Source: a virus
IMG/VR virus record: IMGVR_UViG_3300032073_000146
Location: 1 to 30,786 of that record
Length of the DNA stretch: 30,786 nt
Strand: one strand, 5' to 3'
Below the pieces are notes generated by a model. That model saw nothing but the letters and a program-made list of their open reading frames with translations. It was not told where the DNA came from and searched no databases. Shown here one piece after another: positions 1 through 5,588 of the stretch. The position numbers and the translations under genes are program-made. Numbering within the stretch: position 1 is the stretch's first letter; each line of letters begins with the position of its first letter.

Positions 1-301
1 TGAAAGAACCCGGACTTTGTGACATATCCATCTCGTCCGACAAGTGCAGAAATGTCTCCCTCTCCTGTGACCTGTGGCTCTGAGTGGTATAGCATAGCGA
101 GCTGTCTTGTCACTTGCTCAATCGCACAGGACGAAAGATCAGAGGGCCCGAGAGCCTCCCGTCTGTCTGTGGGGAGATGTCGCAGGAGCTCCTCTTCGAG
201 GTCTTGCTCCCATAGTCCTGTCAAGAGGCGTCTACGGAGTGCAGAGTGCTCCCATCGTCTCTCGTCTGTGTTGCTCGGTGCTTGTGGCTTTGGTGGTACG
301 T
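1..301. repeat. Terminal overlap, left copy (circular map)
   Basis: Bases 1-301 match 30486-30786 without gaps and with six substitutions, at window positions 9, 24, 51, 90, 92 and 174. The overlap lies inside the portal gene and joining the ends restores that reading frame, so this is assembly overlap of a circular or circularly permuted genome, not a duplicated gene. Unit length is about 30,485 bp. Confidence 0.93.
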
Positions 302-314
302 TGTTCAAATGCAT
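1..314 (-). CDS. Portal protein, N-terminal part (cut by window end)
   Basis: This is the first 104 residues of the portal protein, which forms the dodecameric DNA entry ring at the capsid vertex. The ATG at 314-312 lies one base after the terminase stop codon (TAA, 318-316). The start is MHLNNVPPKP and the frame runs without a stop to base 1. The same residues are encoded by the right-hand copy, where the protein continues to its C-terminus at 29339. Full length across the junction is 486 residues, normal for a siphovirus portal. The Shine-Dalgarno is weak (AAGG inside the terminase end), which suggests translational coupling to the terminase. The truncation comes from where the circle was cut and is not a broken gene. 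Confidence 0.9.
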   Translation of the reverse strand, partial: MHLNNVPPKPQAPSNTDERRWEHSALRRRLLTGLWEQDLEEELLRHLPTDRREALGPSDLSSCAIEQVTRQLAMLYHSEPQVTGEGDISALVGRDGYVTKSGFF

Positions 315-315
315 A

Positions 316-1737
316 TTAGTAAACCTTGATTTTAGTAGGTATGTTCGGTCTATAGTCTAGCACAGGAAGGAGTCCGTATCTGAGGGCGTCTATCGCATGG
401 CCGTATGGATCTCGACTTCGTGCTGATTGTGTTCTCTTCATTGTCCAACTCTGGATACTTTTAATTGTCTGTGTACATTCCGGACGAATCCAGAAATGTT
501 TTCTTGACATAGTCGCATGCAGTATACTAGCACCAAAATAGACGGAGTGGCGCGCCTTTCTTGCTCGTCTGAGTGTAAACGGTAGACCTCTGGGAGGATA
601 GCCTAGGATACTCTCAAAGGCTCTCATAAGCATAATGTTGCTCATCCGATACTGATCCCGTCCTCTGTGCTCTCCGTCTCCTGTCCATAGTGCAAGATTC
701 GGATCAACTCCGTACTTTTTGAGCATCTCGAGGATTGCCTGCGCATGATGCTCCGGGGGAGCTTGTCCGGATGTGTATTCTCCGAGTACAAAGATTCTCG
801 GGTTTTGTGGATCTCTCATGTCTACACATGACACGATTGCAACCTGTGACCCTGGATTACTACCATGATCAATACCAACACAAAAGCGATAGTCTCCCCC
901 TCTCGGTACAGGTTGCGAAGAGATCATGTCCTGCTCGAAGTTCTCAAATACAACTCCGATCGGTGCAACATCAAAAGAGCCATTGATTCGAGCCTCCCTG
1001 TCGTATGGAAGATATGCCTCTGTGATTTTGTCGATCTGCTGCTGACTGAGGAGGAATCCTTTCGGGAGTCCGAGAGGAGTCGTTGCGTCTACCGTCAAGG
1101 GCGCGCGATGGGAAGAGATCAGACCTCGATCGATCATCTCCTTGATATACATAACGTCCACTCCTCCAACAGGAGTAAGACTGATTGCTACTGTGCCTCT
1201 CTTTCCTCCTGCTCCTCCTCGAGAGGTACGAGCTACGAGCTCATTAAATGTCGACTGATCGACAGGCTCATCTATGCAGACAAGCCCTGCTGTAGCACTG
1301 GCCAATCCTAGCCCTTGACCTGCTGTTTTTATTCGGATCAGACTGCCGTTACGGAATCTGACCAAGGGCGCGAGACCTCGAAAGCCGCGGCCCCGGACGA
1401 ACTCACAAGACGGATGCAGTTCATCCTTCGGGATCATGTCGTAGAGTTTCTGTTGTATCGTCCTGCTCTGTTCGTGCGAGTGTGTAATGAGCCATGCTTC
1501 AATCGGAGGAGGATCTGTTTTGTAGTACGGATGTCGACCGAGACAATGATAGAGAAGCAGTGCACATGTCGCTAGTGTCTTGCCGACTTGGTTTCCTCCG
1601 ATAAGTGCTTTTATCGGTGCCTTGTCTGCAAGATAGTCTCTCTGTGGTGGTGTCGGAGAGAAGAACCGTAGAGGATCATTCTCTGCTCTCTTTCGTAACC
1701 ATGAGAGACGCTGTGCCATTCCTCCGAGGCTGTTCAT
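316..1737 (-). CDS. terL: Terminase large subunit (ATPase/nuclease)
   Basis: The packaging motor cuts concatemeric DNA and pumps it into the prohead through the portal. The 473-residue protein has a Walker A motif GGNQVGKT (residues 47-54) and a Walker B VCIDEP (D156, E157). A C-terminal RNase H-like nuclease shows candidate metal ligands D290 (VGIDHG), D354 (TGDGEH) and D450 (HAIDALRYG). Length and domain order are normal. The start overlaps the preceding stop as ATGA and has GGAGAC eight bases upstream. Portal follows after one base and TerS lies three genes upstream, the usual packaging cluster. It is transcribed leftward in the late operon. Confidence 0.95.
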   Translation of the reverse strand: MNSLGGMAQRLSWLRKRAENDPLRFFSPTPPQRDYLADKAPIKALIGGNQVGKTLATCALLLYHCLGRHPYYKTDPPPIEAWLITHSHEQSRTIQQKLYDMIPKDELHPSCEFVRGRGFRGLAPLVRFRNGSLIRIKTAGQGLGLASATAGLVCIDEPVDQSTFNELVARTSRGGAGGKRGTVAISLTPVGGVDVMYIKEMIDRGLISSHRAPLTVDATTPLGLPKGFLLSQQQIDKITEAYLPYDREARINGSFDVAPIGVVFENFEQDMISSQPVPRGGDYRFCVGIDHGSNPGSQVAIVSCVDMRDPQNPRIFVLGEYTSGQAPPEHHAQAILEMLKKYGVDPNLALWTGDGEHRGRDQYRMSNIMLMRAFESILGYPPRGLPFTLRRARKARHSVYFGASILHATMSRKHFWIRPECTQTIKSIQSWTMKRTQSARSRDPYGHAIDALRYGLLPVLDYRPNIPTKIKVY

Positions 1738-2099
1738 TTTCGTCTCCAGAAAAGATCAGTACAAAGAGAGCCGTCTCCCTGCTCATTACAGTATTCAATC
1801 ATTGAGATTGTATTCTGTATATTGCTGATCTCCTCGCACTGCTTCCCGGATGTCTGCGAGTCGATCCCTCTCGAGTAGACAAGACACGTCATCTCACGAC
1901 AGAGCAGGAGGCCGTCTTTTGTCTGCGTCTGCTCTGGATTACACAGCTCTTTAATCACGTCAAGATCTGTCAGCTGTTGGATAACTTCCTGCTGCTTTGT
2001 TGCTGTCTTATCTTCCGCCGGCGCTCTTTGTTCTATCGCCTTTGCTCCTCCGATTCCGAGGAGTACTCCGATCAGTCCTGCAAGAATAATCTCTGTCAT
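1734..2099 (-). CDS. Small single-pass membrane protein with six cysteines
   Basis: The 121-residue protein begins MTEIILAGLI and has one N-terminal hydrophobic helix (about residues 3-22). A charged linker follows, then a domain with cysteines at 53, 67, 72, 88, 104 and 113. An even number of cysteines after an N-terminal anchor suggests a periplasmic disulfide-bonded domain if the host is Gram-negative. I chose the ATG at 2099 because it forms an ATGA overlap with the preceding gene and has GAGAC upstream. It ends in another ATGA overlap with the terminase. Proteins of this layout occur beside terminase genes in marine phages, from memory, without an assigned role. A spanin-like lysis role is possible but no lipobox or proline-rich partner is seen. 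Confidence 0.82.
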   Translation of the reverse strand: MTEIILAGLIGVLLGIGGAKAIEQRAPAEDKTATKQQEVIQQLTDLDVIKELCNPEQTQTKDGLLLCREMTCLVYSRGIDSQTSGKQCEEISNIQNTISMIEYCNEQGDGSLCTDLFWRRK

Positions 2100-2407
2100 A
2101 ACTTTGTCTCGTTTCTTTGGTTGATCCTGTATACGCATTCTTTCCATTTGGTGATATTGAGATCAAAAGCAAATTGTATCTCTGTCTGGGGGAGGACTTC
2201 GTCTGCAATGATCGCAGCAATCAAGTCGTCAATCTCCGCCTCTGACTTTTTGCCTCTGTATATATTAATGTAATTCCTAAGACGTACTCTGTCTCTCTCC
2301 AGTTGGATAGAGATCTCCTCTGCTTTGCTCAGGTTGACAGAGACTTTGTTGAGGTTGTACAGGATCTGTCCCTCTAGTGTACTGTCGTCTAAATCACAAA
2401 GTATCAT
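2096..2407 (-). CDS. Hypothetical protein in packaging cluster
   Basis: I do not recognise this 103-residue, mostly helical and charged protein. It starts MILCDLDDST one base after the TerS stop and overlaps the next gene by four bases (ATGA), so it sits tightly within the TerS-TerL operon. It has a central heptad-like region (about residues 15-45) that could form a short coiled coil, and no cysteine-rich or catalytic motif. The position between terminase subunits suggests a packaging or head role, but this is context only. Confidence 0.8.
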   Translation of the reverse strand: MILCDLDDSTLEGQILYNLNKVSVNLSKAEEISIQLERDRVRLRNYINIYRGKKSEAEIDDLIAAIIADEVLPQTEIQFAFDLNITKWKECVYRINQRNETKL

Positions 2408-2408
2408 A

Positions 2409-3068
2409 TCAAGAGCCCTTTTTCAGTGCGACTACATTCGATCCGACAAGACTATGCAGATCGGCTTGCACTCTTTGTCTGAGGATCGGAGGGAGTGCGA
2501 TAATGGTATTAACAATCTCGTTCATGAGTTGCTCGTCTGTCATTCTATCATGCGCATCTATTGCTCCTTCTTCTGCATCGAGTGCTCGGAGCTCCTGCAT
2601 CAAAGACACGAGTTGTCTTTGCAGTGCTGCATATGCCTGCCATGATCCCGATTCCTTTGCTTTGTTCATCGCAAGACGTAACTCTGAGATCTGCGTATTC
2701 AAAAGATCTCTGTAGTCTACCTGCTCGGGCTTTGCGCTCGTCTCCTCTGCTGTCGGGATTGTGTGCTGTGCATCGTTCTTGTATCCATGTCTCCGGGATA
2801 GCAACCACATCGCACTTTTTACGTCTCCTTTAAATACTGCGTCTTGTATTGTTGCGAGTGCGTCAAGGGCTCCGAGAGATTCTGCTTCTCTGACTTTTTT
2901 TGCGAATGTCTTGAATGGTTCTTTGGCTCTTGTCTGCTCTCCTCTGTTGATCCATTTGTAAATCGTTGATCTTCCGACTCCGGAGATCTCCGCAGCGATC
3001 GCCATCGTTGCGCCCGTCCGAAGGGCTTTGCAGATTTTTTCTTGCGTCTCCTGTAATTTCTTGCTCAT
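2409..3068 (-). CDS. terS: Terminase small subunit
   Basis: This is the DNA-recognition subunit of the packaging terminase, predicted to bind the packaging site and stimulate TerL. The 219-residue protein has a clear N-terminal helix-turn-helix (about residues 16-44), with AAEISGVGRSTIYKWINRGE as the turn and recognition helix. A long helical middle follows (about 100-190) that would form the oligomer core. I chose the ATG at 3068 because it is preceded by AAGGAGACTACAAC; the frame opens further upstream, but without an ATG or a ribosome site. Neighbours are TerL and portal. The 98-bp gap upstream is the most likely packaging signal. Confidence 0.85.
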   Translation of the reverse strand: MSKKLQETQEKICKALRTGATMAIAAEISGVGRSTIYKWINRGEQTRAKEPFKTFAKKVREAESLGALDALATIQDAVFKGDVKSAMWLLSRRHGYKNDAQHTIPTAEETSAKPEQVDYRDLLNTQISELRLAMNKAKESGSWQAYAALQRQLVSLMQELRALDAEEGAIDAHDRMTDEQLMNEIVNTIIALPPILRQRVQADLHSLVGSNVVALKKGS

Positions 3069-3166
3069 GTTGTAGTCTCCTTGTTTTTTTTTTGAAAAAA
3101 ATAAATACGTTTCTCTAAAAGAGGTCGGTACGCGCAGTGCGGGGGGGGTTAGCCTAGACACATGGC
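3069..3166. other. Intergenic gap before terS, candidate pac/cos site
   Basis: This 98-bp gap is long for this compact genome. It holds a run of eight G at about 3141-3148 next to a GC-rich core (cgcgcagtgcg). Beyond that is a T/A-tract stretch (about 3083-3105) of the kind that bends DNA. A gap directly upstream of terS with a GC-rich core beside A-tracts is a common layout for terminase recognition sites. There is no direct proof of cutting here. It could instead be a 5' leader only. Confidence 0.35.
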
Positions 3167-3574
3167 CTATATCTGTCTGCGTCTCAGAGATTCGATCGTC
3201 CTTGCAATCGGCTCTGTTCTCAGTCTCTTCTGCTGATCCTGTACGCTCTCCGGCTCTCCGGTTCTCTTCGCTTCTATCCTGGCTCTTCGTGCGAGTATCT
3301 CTGCTCTTGCTAGTCGTCTCTTCTGTCGTTCTTGCTTTTGTCTGAGTGCTGTCGCTGCAGCAATAACTGCCTTCTCGATTGCTACCTGCTGGGATGTCTT
3401 GCGCGCTACTCCTCTCTCGTTTGCAATCTTGATCGTCAGCTCTCCTTGCGAGAACATCCGGAAGGCTGCGGCTGTTGCTCTGTCTTTGCGGATACCCTGC
3501 ATCCTGAGCTCATCGATCTTCTGGCTGATCGCTCTGTTCTCAGATATGTTTCGGTTCTTCTTGGCTCTGCTCAT
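3167..3574 (-). CDS. Basic, arginine-rich hypothetical protein
   Basis: The 135-residue protein is very rich in Arg, Lys, Gln and Ala. A long helical segment (about residues 60-105) contains runs such as RQKQERQKRRLARAEILARR. Such composition suits a nucleic-acid-binding or coiled-coil protein. The start MSRAKKNRN overlaps the upstream stop as ATGA. It is the second gene after the late promoter and precedes terS. No known fold or catalytic motif is visible and I do not recognise the family. Confidence 0.75.
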   Translation of the reverse strand: MSRAKKNRNISENRAISQKIDELRMQGIRKDRATAAAFRMFSQGELTIKIANERGVARKTSQQVAIEKAVIAAATALRQKQERQKRRLARAEILARRARIEAKRTGEPESVQDQQKRLRTEPIARTIESLRRRQI

Positions 3575-3690
3575 CAGGACTTCTTCTTCTTGTTCGTAGC
3601 TGTTCTGCTTCCTCGTTTCGGTTTGCTCGGGCTCTTCTTGGGTCTCTTGATCATCTTCTTGATCATCTTCTTTTGTGCTGACTTTGGCAT
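3574..3690 (-). CDS. Tiny lysine-rich protein, first gene of late operon
   Basis: This is a 38-residue protein, MPKSAQKKMIKKMIKRPKKS at the N-terminus and KKKKS at the C-terminus, with about half of the residues Lys or Arg. The ATG at 3690 has GAGAGGAATC immediately upstream, and the stop overlaps the next start as ATGA. It begins about 18 bases after the predicted transcription start of the late promoter. The charge suggests DNA or RNA binding, or a condensation peptide. No family is recognised. The frame stays open further upstream over the divergent promoter, but only the short form has a ribosome site. Confidence 0.7.
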   Translation of the reverse strand: MPKSAQKKMIKKMIKRPKKSPSKPKRGSRTATNKKKKS

Positions 3691-3714
3691 GATTCCTCTC
3701 CGATCTGTAGTATA

Positions 3715-3743
3715 ATTATACTGATATGATATACATTGTGCAA
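3715..3743 (-). promoter_or_regulatory. Strong leftward promoter of the packaging operon
   Basis: On the minus strand TTGCAC (3743-3738) is followed by a 17-base spacer and a perfect TATAAT (3720-3715). The predicted start is about 3708, just before the 38-residue gene. The -10 lies in a perfect 14-bp palindrome, AGTATAATTATACT (3709-3722). The upstream sequence TTGTTGCACA recurs exactly at the capsid promoter (25783-25774). Confidence 0.75.
3722..3730 (+). promoter_or_regulatory. Divergent rightward promoter (extended -10)
   Basis: TGATATGAT is an extended -10 (TGn plus TATGAT), 29 bases before the ATG of the plus-strand gene. A second -10, TATAAT at 3711-3716, is the other face of the palindrome used by the leftward promoter. 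No good -35 is seen. The two promoters overlap and probably compete. Confidence 0.5.
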
Positions 3744-3758
3744 CAAAAGGAGCAAAAT

Positions 3759-4130
3759 ATGCCAAAGTACAAAGTCCCGAAGAACATCGTAAAGATTGCA
3801 CAACGAGCGATCGACTACAATCTATCCTTTCCACTGTCACAAAGAGCAGCATATAAGGACGAAGGAAAGAAGAGAGTACCCGGAACAGGCATGCGAACTG
3901 CTCGAAGGATTGCAAGTGGATCGATCGATGAGCAACAGATGATCTTGATGAGGGCATGGTTTGCTCGTCATGGCGAGTCACCGAAGGAGTCAGAAGCACG
4001 AAGAGATCGTACGAGTAAGGCAGCGCGATCTTGGGCTCTTTGGGGAGGCTCTCCTGCTGAACGTTGGGTCAAGTCTCGTCTTCGTGAGTTTGAACGAGCA
4101 AGAGAAAACAAGAAGAGCCGAGAGGATTAG
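3759..4130 (+). CDS. Small WGG-motif phage protein
   Basis: The 123-residue protein starts MPKYKVPKNI after AAAGGAG. It carries helix-rich segments ending in MRAWFARHGE (about residues 67-76) and the signature SWALWGGSPAERW near the C-terminus. From memory, a small domain of this layout (helices, then an FARH element, then A..LWGG..G..W) recurs in many phage proteins, alone or attached to head proteins, with no settled function. It is one of only three plus-strand genes and is transcribed divergently from the packaging operon by its own promoter. Its stop codon lies in the loop of its own terminator. Role unknown. Confidence 0.8.
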   Translation: MPKYKVPKNIVKIAQRAIDYNLSFPLSQRAAYKDEGKKRVPGTGMRTARRIASGSIDEQQMILMRAWFARHGESPKESEARRDRTSKAARSWALWGGSPAERWVKSRLREFERARENKKSRED

Positions 4131-4142
4131 TCTCGGCTCTTT
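4113..4142 (+). terminator. Rho-independent terminator after WGG gene, possibly two-way
   Basis: The arms AAGAGCCGAGA (4113-4123) and TCTCGGCTCTT (4131-4141) form a perfect 11-bp stem with a 7-base loop. The loop holds the TAG stop of the gene, and TTTAGATT follows. The convergent gene ending at 4146 may use the same stem in the other direction. Confidence 0.85.
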
Positions 4143-4145
4143 AGA

Positions 4146-4385
4146 TTAGCATCGAATCTCTTCGACTTCTTCGAAGTGATCCCAGAAAGATTCTGCATAG
4201 ATAATATATCCTTCTGATGTTATCGGTGCATATTTATACATATATCCTAGACCTCTTCCGAGTATCTTGCTATCGATTCTTACAAGGACAGCAGGGCCTG
4301 CCTCGTAATCATCTTGAAAGTCTCTCATTACTCTGTAACATTTTGCATTGTCGTCAGCTTTTGAGAAGATAGGGGAAATTTGCAT
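4146..4385 (-). CDS. Hypothetical small protein under operator-controlled promoter
   Basis: The 79-residue protein starts MQISPIFSKA directly after GGAGACTACA and ends EEVEEIRC. It is acidic and aromatic, with YMYKYAPITSEGYIIYAESFWDHF in its second half split by turns, so it is probably a small beta-rich domain. It resembles short SH3-like or barrel proteins only in composition, and no family is recognised. It is a single-gene unit with its own TTGACA promoter, and convergent to the WGG gene. The promoter carries the 20-bp inverted repeat shared with the promoter at 5501-5529, so the two are likely co-regulated early functions. Confidence 0.75.
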   Translation of the reverse strand: MQISPIFSKADDNAKCYRVMRDFQDDYEAGPAVLVRIDSKILGRGLGYMYKYAPITSEGYIIYAESFWDHFEEVEEIRC

Positions 4386-4440
4386 TGTAGTCTCCGTTTT
4401 TTGTTTAGTGATGTAAAAGAGCAAAGATGAATGTTTTCAT

Positions 4441-4460
4441 CATGTAAACAATATGACATG
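4441..4460. promoter_or_regulatory. Candidate operator, site 1
   Basis: CATGTAAACAATATGACATG is an inverted repeat (CATGT-N10-ACATG). It is identical at 17 of 20 positions to site 2 at 5522-5541, including the non-symmetric core AACAAT. It covers the -10 and start of the promoter for the gene at 4146-4385, where a bound protein would repress. A second imperfect palindrome, GTTTnCATnATGnAAAC, overlaps it at 4433-4449. Confidence 0.6.
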
Positions 4461-4478
4461 CTCTGATTATGTTGTCAA
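4450..4478 (-). promoter_or_regulatory. Leftward sigma-70-like promoter P1
   Basis: A perfect TTGACA (4478-4473), a 17-base spacer and CATATT (4455-4450) precede the gene at 4146-4385. The predicted start is near 4443. The -10 lies inside candidate operator site 1. Confidence 0.7.
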
Positions 4479-4528
4479 GCTGAAAACATAAAATAAATTG
4501 GATTATTTTTACAGAACAACGCACAGAC

Positions 4529-4562
4529 AAAAAAAAAAGACCTCGATAGTATCGAAGTCTTT
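4529..4562 (-). terminator. Terminator of the small-gene operon
   Basis: On the minus strand, arms 4562-4551 and 4547-4536 form a 12-bp stem with one G-U pair and a 3-base loop, followed by about ten T. It lies 50 bases after the last small gene and upstream of promoter P1, separating the two units. Confidence 0.88.
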
Positions 4563-4611
4563 TAGAGGATTATTATGGAGAGTGTCAAAGTCTCCCCTCC
4601 TATATATTCAC

Positions 4612-4725
4612 CTATCTCTTTTTGTCAATCCGTAAAATAACAGGAAGAGCAAGAAGTGCACCGGCTGTCATCATCCAGAATATGATCGGCTTTGCAATCT
4701 GTCCGAGTTCGATCATTATCTGCAT
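4612..4725 (-). CDS. 37-residue single-span membrane protein
   Basis: The tiny protein starts MQIMIELGQI and has one hydrophobic stretch (about residues 13-32, IIFWMMTAGALLALPVIL), with a positively charged RIDKKR tail. The ATG at 4725 has GGAG nine bases upstream and the gene overlaps the end of the preceding gene by ten bases. It is the last gene of the five-gene small operon. It could be an early host-takeover membrane peptide or a small holin/antiholin. The early position argues against a main lysis role, which sits at 12535-13508. No family recognised. Confidence 0.65.
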   Translation of the reverse strand: MQIMIELGQIAKPIIFWMMTAGALLALPVILRIDKKR

Positions 4726-4850
4726 TGTCTTGCTCCGTCCTTGAGTAGTTGTGCTGTTGTGACCTTGCCATATCGAGAGACGAGGGCTCTGTATGCTCTC
4801 TCGTCTCCTTGTAGTGCCTTGTTTACGAGTGTCTTTACGTTTATCATCAT
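4716..4850 (-). CDS. 44-residue helical protein, sigma-like motif
   Basis: The ATG at 4850 follows GGAGACTACA directly, the strongest local start signal. The 44-residue product begins MMINVKTLVN and contains ALQGDERAYRALVSRYG. This resembles the start of sigma-factor region 2, where a GDE.AF..LV.RY pattern is typical, though the protein is far too short to be a sigma factor. It might mimic a piece of sigma or simply be a two-helix peptide. It overlaps the next gene by ten bases and belongs to the small early operon. Confidence 0.65.
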   Translation of the reverse strand: MMINVKTLVNKALQGDERAYRALVSRYGKVTTAQLLKDGARQCR

Positions 4851-4868
4851 TGTAGTCTCCTGTTGTTG

Positions 4869-5129
4869 TTATTTGCTGATGTCTGCTGTGTTGTCGTATA
4901 CCTCAAAGAGTGCCTCTCCTCCTTGAGAGAGGATCTGCTTTGCGAGAGAATCTGTGCATTGTATCAATACAAGAGATCCGTCTGCTGCTGAGTCATAATG
5001 CTGTGTATACTCAATCATGTCTGCGTCTGTCTCATCTGTCCACTCGAGAGAGTCTTGCAGAGCTTCGTCTGCTGTGGCTCCGAGTCCGAGAATGCAGTAT
5101 CCTTTTTGTATTAATGTATATTGTTTCAT
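4869..5129 (-). CDS. Hypothetical acidic early protein
   Basis: The 86-residue acidic protein starts MKQYTLIQKG after GGAGACTACA. It has a pattern of a short strand region (QKGYCILGLG), an acidic helix (ADEALQDSLEW), then alternating strands and helices. It resembles small host-modifying phage proteins in size and charge but no family is recognised. It is the third gene of the operon that starts at 5476. Its frame continues open upstream over the previous small gene, but the leader and spacing fix the start at 5129. Confidence 0.75.
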   Translation of the reverse strand: MKQYTLIQKGYCILGLGATADEALQDSLEWTDETDADMIEYTQHYDSAADGSLVLIQCTDSLAKQILSQGGEALFEVYDNTADISK

Positions 5130-5146
5130 TGTAGTCTCCGTTGTTG

Positions 5147-5284
5147 TTATCGTTGGTTTTTGTATGTGTGTAGTGTCTGCCAGCAATAGAAGCAGGCATA
5201 TCCTTCTTCTGTCTTGTGGAATGAGAAGCAATCCGGATTCTCTTTTTGTGCTGCATATCTTGTCTGTGCTGTTGAGTGTCTCAT
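5147..5284 (-). CDS. 45-residue cysteine-containing small protein
   Basis: The ATG at 5284 follows GGAGACTACA exactly, as in its neighbours, and the frame encodes 45 residues starting MRHSTAQTRY. It has C19 and a CFYCW element (C31, C34), which looks like half of a zinc knuckle, plus two histidines that could complete a metal site. It is the second gene of the small operon, followed after 17 bases by the next one. Function is not recognised. Confidence 0.65.
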   Translation of the reverse strand: MRHSTAQTRYAAQKENPDCFSFHKTEEGYACFYCWQTLHTYKNQR

Positions 5285-5305
5285 TGTAGTCTCCTGTTGT
5301 TGTTA

Positions 5306-5476
5306 TTATTTTGCTGAGAAGTATCTCTTCCACTTGATAGCCTTTGTCTTTGCTTTTGATCTAGTCTGACATGTTCCGATCTTTTCGATTGTTGTAATTG
5401 TATCTGTAACTTTTTTTACAATGTATGAATAAGTATTGTTTTGATTCTTCTTTGTGTTCCAAGTGTAGAATGTCAT
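5306..5476 (-). CDS. 56-residue basic protein, first gene of small early operon
   Basis: The ATG at 5476 has AAGGA nine bases upstream and lies about 18 bases after the predicted transcription start. The product starts MTFYTWNTKK, is predicted to form a short beta sheet (about residues 15-34) and then a basic helix (RSKAKTKAIKWKRYF). This is the layout of several small phage DNA-binding or host-modifying proteins. The frame is open a little upstream, but only this start has a ribosome site. No family assigned. Confidence 0.7.
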   Translation of the reverse strand: MTFYTWNTKKNQNNTYSYIVKKVTDTITTIEKIGTCQTRSKAKTKAIKWKRYFSAK

Positions 5477-5500
5477 GTTGTTGTCCTTATTTGGTTGTTG

Positions 5501-5529
5501 TTTATGTTGTTTTGTTTTCAACATGTCAA
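5501..5529 (-). promoter_or_regulatory. Leftward promoter P2 of the small early operon
   Basis: A perfect TTGACA (5529-5524), a 17-base spacer and CATAAA (5506-5501) lie just before the gene at 5476. The TTGACA is inside candidate operator site 2. An alternative start (TTGTCG 5561-5556, TACATT 5536-5531) would place the operator on the -10 as in P1, but with a 19-base spacer. Confidence 0.65.
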
Positions 5530-5541
5530 CAATGTAACATG
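5522..5541. promoter_or_regulatory. Candidate operator, site 2
   Basis: CATGTCAACAATGTAACATG matches site 1 (4441-4460) at 17 of 20 positions and has the same CATGT...ACATG symmetry. It overlaps the -35 of promoter P2. Two copies in front of two separate early leftward promoters suggest one phage or host regulator. The helix-turn-helix proteins at 10514-11114 are candidates. Confidence 0.6.
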
Positions 5542-5588
5542 TTTTGTTTACTGTGCGACAACTTTTTCATGTTTTTTTTGTAGAAAGT

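Noticed and set aside
1734-2099. Spanin (Rz) gene
   Set aside because: One N-terminal membrane helix fits, but there is no overlapping lipoprotein gene and the cysteine-rich domain is not typical of Rz. Kept as unknown membrane protein.
2409-3161. Longer TerS start
   Set aside because: Upstream residues lie in the candidate packaging gap; no ATG or ribosome site there, while ATG 3068 has AAGGAGACTACAAC.
3574-3999. Long N-terminal extension of the lysine-rich gene
   Set aside because: The extension runs over the divergent promoter and antisense to the WGG gene, and has no ribosome site. The ATG at 3690 has one.
4716-4850. True sigma factor
   Set aside because: The motif covers only part of region 2.1 in a 44-residue peptide with no DNA-binding region, so only a resemblance is claimed.
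4869-5333. 154-residue form of the acidic early protein
   Set aside because: The extended start reads through the independent 45-residue gene and its leader; ATG at 5129 follows GGAGACTACA directly.
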